This document shows positions 7,017 to 11,760 of a DNA stretch of 11,760 bases, piece after piece. Below the pieces are notes generated by a model. That model was not told the origin of the DNA. It was given only the letters and a program-made list of their open reading frames with translations, and did not search any database. The stretch comes from Nitrospira sp. GTDB taxonomy: Bacteria > Nitrospirota > Nitrospiria > Nitrospirales > Nitrospiraceae. Numbering within the stretch: position 1 is the stretch's first letter; each line of letters begins with the position of its first letter. The stretch covers positions 1-11,760 of the forward strand of contig JANYAJ010000401.1 in assembly GCA_025361385.1 (NCBI GenBank), written 5' to 3'. The translations under genes were made by a program, and so were the position numbers.

Positions 7017-7349
7017 TCAGCGTGGCACAGGTGATTCACAGACAAACTGAATACCCCAAATCCTATCGGTGCCCATCTGGCCCCGCCAGATACGATCCGT
7101 TGCCTGACTGACTTTGGGAAGCTCGCCATCTTTGACGATGCGCGATCCCTGGGGACATTTCTCGCGGATAAGGCGCAACGCATCGCGCCGTCCCTCTGAG
7201 GAAAAAATATCCGCTTCCGTCTGGACTGAGAAGGAGACCAGCCCACCGGCCGGGGTCTCGCGAAGAAATTTTGCCTCGTGACCACAGCCAAACAATCCAC
7301 CAGTACAAGCGAGCACAAAAACGAAGGCAACGGATCGTGAGTGCATCAT
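7017..7349 (-). CDS. Small predicted lipoprotein, function unknown
   Basis: This encodes about 110 residues with a lipoprotein signal peptide ending in LFGC (Cys22 when read from the ATG at 7349). In-frame GTG 7352 and ATG 7346 are alternative starts; the GAAGAG upstream lies 5 nt before ATG 7349 and 8 nt before ATG 7346. The mature part has two further cysteines (in REKCPQG and FVCESP) that could form a disulfide in the periplasm. A conserved-looking core reads DALRLIREKCPQG. It resembles small periplasmic hypothetical lipoproteins, but I do not recognise a named family. It sits between the slp-family gene and the coiled-coil lipoprotein gene, all on the minus strand. Confidence 0.75.
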   Translation of the reverse strand: MMHSRSVAFVFVLACTGGLFGCGHEAKFLRETPAGGLVSFSVQTEADIFSSEGRRDALRLIREKCPQGSRIVKDGELPKVSQATDRIWRGQMGTDRIWGIQFVCESPVPR

Positions 7350-7401
7350 CACATCTCTTCAGCCCATGATCGCTACGACCGAGCACGAGCACCGTAGAAC
7401 G

Positions 7402-7944
7402 CTAGGGTGCTTTGATACAGAATGTGTTCTCTTCGAGCGGCTCATATCCAGCCCCAAATGAAGGGAAGTCGGCAACCTCTCGTCCTCCGGTGTTCCAGAT
7501 ATGGAGACAGCGTGAGACGATAGAAGGGAGGCTGCGTTGGCTGTCGTCCACGGTTACAACCTTGGCCTGCTGGGTGGTACCTACGACCACCAACCGGTTT
7601 CCCGGTTGCAAGGCATTGGCGTCGACCTTGCCTTGGTAGAGCACCAGGAATTCGCCGCTACGTTTCCCGTTGTCTTTTGGACCATAGGCCGGATGTTCCA
7701 CGATCGGGAGTTGCGCGACAACGAGCACCACCCCCCCCTCCTTCGCTTCGGCCTGAATGATCCGACCGCCGAGTTGAATCTTGTGCCCAACCTTCCCATT
7801 CGGGACCATGCGCCAGGCAGCAAAATCGAAGTTCTTGTCGACACCCTCCATGGCCTCAGGCGGAAACACCTGGGTTGGTGCACAGGCACCGAGGAGTAGG
7901 CTGCACAAGAGGATGGCTGTTTCTGGTTTCATCATGCTCGTCAT
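7402..7944 (-). CDS. slp: Slp-family outer-membrane lipoprotein
   Basis: This encodes 180 residues. The start at 7944 is chosen because AAGGAG (minus strand, 7958-7953) lies 8 nt upstream; the earlier in-frame ATG at 7950 is only 2 nt from that site. The signal peptide ends in the lipobox LGAC, giving lipid-modified Cys21. The mature protein follows the Slp/YeaY pattern: VGHKIQLGGRII near the start, then VVLVVAQLPI, GEFLVLYQGKVDANALQPGN, and RLVVVGTTQQAKV, ending with a LHIWNTGG motif. E. coli Slp is a starvation-inducible outer-membrane lipoprotein of uncertain function; a starvation link would suit this phosphate locus, but that is inference. It lies 61 bp after the porin gene with no clear terminator between. 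Confidence 0.85.
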   Translation of the reverse strand: MTSMMKPETAILLCSLLLGACAPTQVFPPEAMEGVDKNFDFAAWRMVPNGKVGHKIQLGGRIIQAEAKEGGVVLVVAQLPIVEHPAYGPKDNGKRSGEFLVLYQGKVDANALQPGNRLVVVGTTQQAKVVTVDDSQRSLPSIVSRCLHIWNTGGREVADFPSFGAGYEPLEENTFCIKAP

Positions 7945-8005
7945 TCTCATTACTCCTTGTCTGGTTCCATTGCAACTCGGAATGCCTCGTATGAGTCGAT
8001 ATCCG

Positions 8006-9541
8006 TCACATGAATCTGATTTGAAACTGGATCAAGAAGGTATTCTGCGCAAAGGGGTCGGTATTCGGGACAGAGGTTCCTGGGCCAAACCCCTGATGAT
8101 GCCGAAATTCGTAGTTGAGTTGTAGCTTGGACTGAACTTTGGGAGGAAAGTTTTCGAAGTAGTAGGTGAGACCGGCAATCGTTCTCGTATACATGTCATT
8201 CGACATGCTGGTATTGGGGTCGAATTGCTCCCACATGACCGTCGGTTCAAAGTTCTGGAACATGCCTTCTGTGATGAGATACTTCGCCAGGACATAGTAG
8301 GTCCGTCGCTGCATGCCGGGCGCGCCGGATCCCCCGCATTGGATTGTGTTTTGACAGGCTCCATTGGCCCCAGTCCCGACGGTCGTCGCGTTGGCGCCGT
8401 CGTGTCCTTGCCACCATTCTCCTTGGACCATGAACCCCGGAAAGAGCTTAGACGTATACCGGGCATCCACTCCATAGCGATCGAACGCGCCCTTTCCACG
8501 GCCATTGTTGTTCGTATTGGCGTTGTTGGACTCTCCCTGAATAGTCGTAAAACTGACAAACGAAACATCCGTACCGAACAACCGTACACGAGAATAGAAG
8601 CTCTTCGGACTGTTCGCTCCGGTCGAGTTCGCCTGATAATTATTGTTATTCATGATACCGGCCACATATTCGAGTCGATTGGCAATCTTTCCCCGCACAT
8701 CCGCGAAAAAATCGCGTTCTTGGAGAAACTCGATCTGACCGCCTGTCCCTCTGTTGTTCTGGCCTGGCCCCCCGGATCCGCCGACAGAGGTGAGATAGGG
8801 AGAACTGATGATGTCCCGCAATCCACCTGACGTTTCGGTGAAGATACCGAATGGCATCCGGAAGATGCCGACGCGGAAGTAGTTCAGGTTTGGCGCCCAG
8901 GACTGAATGGGCCGAAAATCGATGTAGGATTCACGAAAGAACGTGGAGGAAGAAGCCGCACCGGTTGCCCCGGCGGTATTCGGGGTATTCGATGTGAGAT
9001 TAATGCTTTGAAACTCCATCAACGCGTGCCAGCGCGGAATCGTATCGCTGATCTTGCCCCAGAACAAGATTTCAGATCGTCGAATAGAAAGGTTGTCCTG
9101 GCTCTTTCCTTCCGCGACATGGGCTTCGTTGCGCGTGTAGAGAAATTGGAGTGCGTTCAGACCGAAATTCACCTTGTCTCTGAGCATCGGCAACAACTCG
9201 GTTTTCGACTTCCAATCTTCGATCGCATCGATGCGCTTGACCTGATCGGCGGATTTATATTCCTGCTCGGCTCGAATCTGGATCCACTCATCCATCGTGA
9301 TCTGGCCCTTCTGGAGCATGAGATCCTCAATCGACGCGCCTCCAGGAGGCAACTCACTGGTCTCAGGGAGTCCTGGCCCAACACCGCTCGCAGACGCTGC
9401 ATTTTGTGCAACCACTATCGCTGGGCGTGCAGGGCCTTGGCTGTTCTGAACCTCGCCGGCCCAGGCAGAACTCACGCAGAGGGTGAGAGCCATGACGCCT
9501 GCGAGACTTCTCCTGACCGTCACGCGCTGAGAGCTATCCAT
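8006..9541 (-). CDS. Outer-membrane porin, phosphate-selective OprO/OprP type
   Basis: This encodes 511 residues from the ATG at 9541, preceded by a strong GGAGG site; a longer frame to 9607 lacks such a site. The signal peptide (VTVRRSLAGVMALTLCVSSAWA) is cleaved near residue 28. A periplasmic N-terminal part contains IEDLMLQKGQITMDEWIQI, a motif common before the barrel of OprO/P-like porins. The rest is a long series of amphipathic strands and Gly/Asn-rich loops, with family-like motifs FFRESYIDFRP and YFRVGIFRMPFGIFTE, and an aromatic C-terminal strand (FLIQFQIRFM). OprP of Pseudomonas is a trimeric phosphate channel induced by phosphate starvation. The divergent pstS-pstC genes and the Pho-like repeats upstream favour the same role here, though ion selectivity cannot be read from sequence alone. 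Confidence 0.83.
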   Translation of the reverse strand: MDSSQRVTVRRSLAGVMALTLCVSSAWAGEVQNSQGPARPAIVVAQNAASASGVGPGLPETSELPPGGASIEDLMLQKGQITMDEWIQIRAEQEYKSADQVKRIDAIEDWKSKTELLPMLRDKVNFGLNALQFLYTRNEAHVAEGKSQDNLSIRRSEILFWGKISDTIPRWHALMEFQSINLTSNTPNTAGATGAASSSTFFRESYIDFRPIQSWAPNLNYFRVGIFRMPFGIFTETSGGLRDIISSPYLTSVGGSGGPGQNNRGTGGQIEFLQERDFFADVRGKIANRLEYVAGIMNNNNYQANSTGANSPKSFYSRVRLFGTDVSFVSFTTIQGESNNANTNNNGRGKGAFDRYGVDARYTSKLFPGFMVQGEWWQGHDGANATTVGTGANGACQNTIQCGGSGAPGMQRRTYYVLAKYLITEGMFQNFEPTVMWEQFDPNTSMSNDMYTRTIAGLTYYFENFPPKVQSKLQLNYEFRHHQGFGPGTSVPNTDPFAQNTFLIQFQIRFM

Positions 9542-9624
9542 ACCTGTATCCTCCTTCTTGTAGATGTGTCCGATAAGGTCGCTACAGGTGTACCGAGCCG
9601 ACATCACGGCGGTATTGCGGCCAT

Positions 9625-9642
9625 GTTACAGATTTGTAAAGA
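9625..9642 (-). promoter_or_regulatory. Pho-box-like repeat upstream of the porin gene
   Basis: On the minus strand, TCTTTAC (9642-9636) and CTGTAAC (9631-9625) are spaced 11 bp apart. The 17-mer around them, TTTACAAATCTGTAACA, is identical at 16 of 17 positions to the element before the orphan pstS-like gene (4524-4540). No good -10 is visible at the expected distance, so the exact promoter is unresolved. It lies 84 bp upstream of the porin start codon. Confidence 0.55.
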
Positions 9643-9719
9643 AATGTGGCAGCTTCCTCGAACGAGAAGCCCTGGTTCAGACAAGATAATTAGGTACGAC
9701 CGCAGCCATGACCCGTCCG

Positions 9720-9773
9720 AGTTAACATAGAGTTAACACCGCTGTGACAATGCCGGAATGGACGGTCTATAGG
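9720..9773 (+). promoter_or_regulatory. Pho-box-like promoter of pstS-pstC
   Basis: Three half-sites are phased exactly 11 bp apart: AGTTAAC (9720-9726), AGTTAAC (9731-9737) and CTGTGAC (9742-9748). A degenerate fourth, CCGGAAT (9753-9759), continues the phase. A weak -10, TATAGG, lies at 9768-9773. GTGACA at 9744-9749 resembles a -35 but is 18 bp from that -10. A start near 9780 would leave about 50 nt before ATG 9830, similar to the leader of the orphan pstS-like gene. Phased repeats are seen directly; PhoB-type binding is inferred. Confidence 0.7.
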
Positions 9774-9829
9774 GTGAGCGCCAGATGATGAGCGCATTTC
9801 TTATGGCATTGAGTATGGGAGGAAGATAC

Positions 9830-10846
9830 ATGCTGGTTGCACGACTCGTTGGGAGTATGGCGATGGTCCTGTTCCTTGGAGGCTTCGGTTTCGGTGCAGG
9901 GAACGATCCGGCACAGGCCGAGCAAACGGCTCTCATCAAAGTCGATGGATCGAGTACGGTCTATCCCCTCACGGAAGCGGTGGCAGAAGAATTTCAGAAA
10001 GCGAACCGCGGGCAGATACGAGTCACCGTTGGTATTTCAGGAACAGGCGGCGGATTCAAGAAGTTCTGTCGAGGTGAGACGGACATTGCGGATGCCTCTC
10101 GCCCGATCCTGAAAGAAGAAATGGACCTCTGCCAGAAGAATGGCATTGCCTATTACGAATTGCCCATCGCTTTTGATGCCATGACAGTGGCGGTGAGCCC
10201 GAAAAATACCTGGATCACCTCGATAACGATTGAAGAATTGAAGAAAATGTGGGAGCCGGCGGCCCAGAACAAGATCACCAGATGGAACCAGATCCACTCT
10301 GATTGGCCGGATGCGCCGCTCGTGCTCTTTGGCCCAGGCTCGGATTCCGGCACCTTCGATTACTTTACGGATGCGGTTGTCGGAAAGGCCAAGTCTAGCC
10401 GTGGAGATTATACGGCGAGCGAAGACGATAACGTGATTGTGCAGGGAATCGAGACCAATAAGAATGCGTTGGGGTACATGGGATTTGCCTACTACGCCGC
10501 GCAGAGCAAAAAACTGAAAGCGGTCGCCATAGTCGGGAAGGGCGGACCAGTCCTGCCCAGTGCGGAGAATGTCATCAACGGCACCTATCAGCCCCTCTCG
10601 CGTCCCCTCTTCATCTATGTCAGTGAACCTGCAGCCAAGCGTGTAGAAGTGAGAGAATTCGTCGATTACTACATGACAGCGGGTTCCAAGCTGATCGCAG
10701 AGGTTCGGTATATTCCCTTGCCTGAGCACGTATATACTAAGGTCCGTGAACGGTTCAAGAAGGGGGATCTGGGATCCGCGTTCGGCGGTGTCCCTGAAAT
10801 CGGACTAGGCGTTGAGCAAATCATGAGTCGACCTCCCAAACGATAG
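9830..10846 (+). CDS. pstS: Phosphate ABC transporter substrate-binding protein PstS (PstS/SphX type)
   Basis: This encodes 338 residues of a periplasmic phosphate-binding protein delivering phosphate to PstC/PstA. The start at 9830 is preferred: GGGAGG (9817-9822) lies 7 nt upstream and it gives a tidy signal peptide cleaved near AQA (residue 30). ATG 9785 is in frame but would begin almost at the predicted transcription start. The motifs are canonical: [10 protein letters not shown] (38-47), [12 protein letters not shown] (69-80), DIADASRPI (85-93), [13 protein letters not shown] (167-179) and [10 protein letters not shown] (213-222). Cys80 and Cys101 could form a disulfide, as the pattern FCRGE...LCQKNGI suggests. 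The protein is closest in style to the cyanobacterial PstS/SphX group. It is followed by pstC and preceded by a Pho-box-like promoter. Confidence 0.95.
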   Translation: MLVARLVGSMAMVLFLGGFGFGAGNDPAQAEQTALIKVDGSSTVYPLTEAVAEEFQKANRGQIRVTVGISGTGGGFKKFCRGETDIADASRPILKEEMDLCQKNGIAYYELPIAFDAMTVAVSPKNTWITSITIEELKKMWEPAAQNKITRWNQIHSDWPDAPLVLFGPGSDSGTFDYFTDAVVGKAKSSRGDYTASEDDNVIVQGIETNKNALGYMGFAYYAAQSKKLKAVAIVGKGGPVLPSAENVINGTYQPLSRPLFIYVSEPAAKRVEVREFVDYYMTAGSKLIAEVRYIPLPEHVYTKVRERFKKGDLGSAFGGVPEIGLGVEQIMSRPPKR

Positions 10847-10895
10847 CCTTCCGTGAATTGTCCGGTCGGATTCGAGGAGAGAGGCAGAGGAAGGC
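10846..10895 (+). promoter_or_regulatory. Possible stem occluding the pstC ribosome binding site
   Basis: GCCTTCC (10846-10852, beginning in the pstS stop codon) is an exact reverse complement of GGAAGGC (10889-10895), which overlaps the likely Shine-Dalgarno region of pstC (GAGGAAGG). Pairing across the 36-nt loop could limit pstC translation until a ribosome terminating on pstS opens it. The repeat is seen directly; the function is inferred, and a 7-bp match over this distance could be chance. Confidence 0.35.
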
Positions 10896-10907
10896 ATCGG
10901 TCTATTG

Positions 10908-11760
10908 ATGGGTACGTCCAGCGTGGCGGAGCAGGAGGCAATGCTTATTAGTAAGCCAGACGCAAGGGCGGAGGCTGCTGCTCGTCGTCGTACGCGGCAG
11001 CGCCGCGAACGGGTGATCGAAGGCGGGCTTTTTCTTGCCGCCCTGATGTCGGTAGCCACAACGGTGACCATCATTGCCGTGCTGCTGTCTGAATCGATCG
11101 GGTTTTTCAAAACAGTCCCACTCACGGACTTTTTTACCGATAGGCTCTGGACTCCCCTCTTTGCCAACCCTCACTATGGGATCTTGCCGCTACTCGCCGG
11201 CACCCTCGTCACCAGTGCGGTCGGTTTACTCGTGGCGATTCCCCTCGGGACCGTCGCGGCGATCTATCTCTCAGAATTTGCCTCCTCCCGGTTGCGGGAA
11301 GTCATGAAGCCCTCGTTAGAACTCCTGGGCGCAGTCCCTACTGTTGTATACGGTTATTTTGCACTGGTTGTCGTCACGCCCGCACTCCAAATTCTGTGGC
11401 CAGATCTCCCGGGGTTCAACATGCTCGGTCCCGGGATCGTCATCGGCATTATGATCATGCCCTTCGTGATCTCGCTCAGCGAGGATGCGATGCGCGCTGT
11501 GCCGATGGTGTTGCGGGAAGGCTCCTATGCGATGGGAGCGACCCGGCTGCAGACCGCCTGGCGAGTGGTGGTGCCTGCTGCCACCTCCGGCCTTGTGGCG
11601 GCCTATGTGCTCGGGATCTCGCGTGCAGTCGGGGAAACCATGGTCGTGGCGATCGCGGCGGGGCAAAACCCGAATCTCACCTGGAATCCCCTGGAGCCGG
11701 CGGCCACTATCACTGCCTACATCGTCCAGGTGGCCCTGGGAGATCTGCCGCATGGCAGTA
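10908..11760 (+). CDS. pstC: Phosphate ABC transporter permease PstC (3' truncated)
   Basis: This encodes 284 residues up to the window edge; the last few dozen residues are missing. PstC forms the inner-membrane channel with PstA, powered by PstB. A basic cytoplasmic N-terminus (RRRTRQRRER, 26-35) precedes the first membrane helix (about 40-61). Further helices lie at about 92-121, 140-163, 174-190 and 225-250. The permease motifs are clear: LELLGAVPTVVYGYFAL (137-153), the EAA-loop region EGSYAMGATRLQTAWRVVVP (204-223) and SRAVGETMVVAIAAG (238-252). The start is uncertain: ATG 10908 is chosen, 13 nt after GAGGAAGG. TTG 10905 has slightly better spacing, while ATG 10941 follows a GGAGG by only 2 nt. 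It lies 61 bp after pstS in the same unit; pstA and pstB are expected downstream. Confidence 0.93.
   Translation, partial: MGTSSVAEQEAMLISKPDARAEAAARRRTRQRRERVIEGGLFLAALMSVATTVTIIAVLLSESIGFFKTVPLTDFFTDRLWTPLFANPHYGILPLLAGTLVTSAVGLLVAIPLGTVAAIYLSEFASSRLREVMKPSLELLGAVPTVVYGYFALVVVTPALQILWPDLPGFNMLGPGIVIGIMIMPFVISLSEDAMRAVPMVLREGSYAMGATRLQTAWRVVVPAATSGLVAAYVLGISRAVGETMVVAIAAGQNPNLTWNPLEPAATITAYIVQVALGDLPHGS

Noticed and set aside
7366..7396. A small hairpin (CTACG...CGTAG on the minus strand) between the slp-family gene and the small lipoprotein gene as a terminator.
   Set aside because: The stem is only about 5-6 bp with no T-run, too weak to split the minus-strand set.
9008..9730. A 240-codon plus-strand frame opposite the porin 5' half and through the divergent control region.
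   Set aside because: It is antisense to the porin signal peptide and N-terminal motif and would run through the Pho-like repeats; no protein family features were seen.
10037..10729. A 230-codon open frame on the minus strand inside pstS.
   Set aside because: It is fully contained in a canonical pstS and has no ribosome binding site or recognisable motif.

Overview
The window looks like a chromosomal segment of a diderm (Gram-negative-type) bacterium. It carries inner-membrane type II secretion parts, three lipoprotein signal peptides, an outer-membrane porin and phosphate-uptake genes. The general style of the proteins would suit Nitrospirota (Nitrospira-like), but that assignment is an impression and not shown by any marker in the window. 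No tRNA, rRNA, CRISPR array, insertion sequence or phage gene was seen.

Positions 1-4482 (+ strand) hold the distal part of a type II secretion system (T2SS) operon, in the unusual order gspJ (5' truncated), gspN, gspL, gspM, gspK. Most junctions are ATGA stop/start overlaps or short overlaps. The one gap, 95 bp, lies between gspN and gspL. These genes encode minor pseudopilins (J, K) and the inner-membrane assembly platform (L, M, N).

Positions 4483-5732 (+) hold a separate unit: a Pho-box-like promoter and a divergent, secreted PstS-like phosphate-binding protein with no transporter genes beside it. A strong hairpin follows, then a gene-poor convergent region of about 350 bp that contains a perfect 11-bp inverted repeat.

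Positions 9541-6078 (- strand) hold what looks like one four-gene unit: an OprO/OprP-type porin, a Slp-family outer-membrane lipoprotein, a small Cys-containing lipoprotein, and a lipoprotein with a C-terminal coiled coil. Spacing is tight (61, 52 and 9 bp) and no clear terminator lies between the genes.

Positions 9542-9829 form a divergent control region with Pho-box-like repeats facing both ways. To the right (+) are pstS, a canonical high-affinity phosphate-binding protein, and pstC, a permease cut by the window end.

My reading is that this is a phosphate-starvation locus. The porin admits phosphate through the outer membrane, PstS captures it in the periplasm, and PstC (with PstA/PstB expected just outside) imports it. 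All three transcription units carry 11-bp-phased repeats resembling PhoB half-sites. The orphan PstS-like protein next to the T2SS genes could be an accessory or exported phosphate scavenger, which is speculative. No wholly new system is evident. The most interesting points are the shared Pho-like control, the orphan PstS-like protein, the rearranged gsp order, and the lipoprotein genes trailing the porin.
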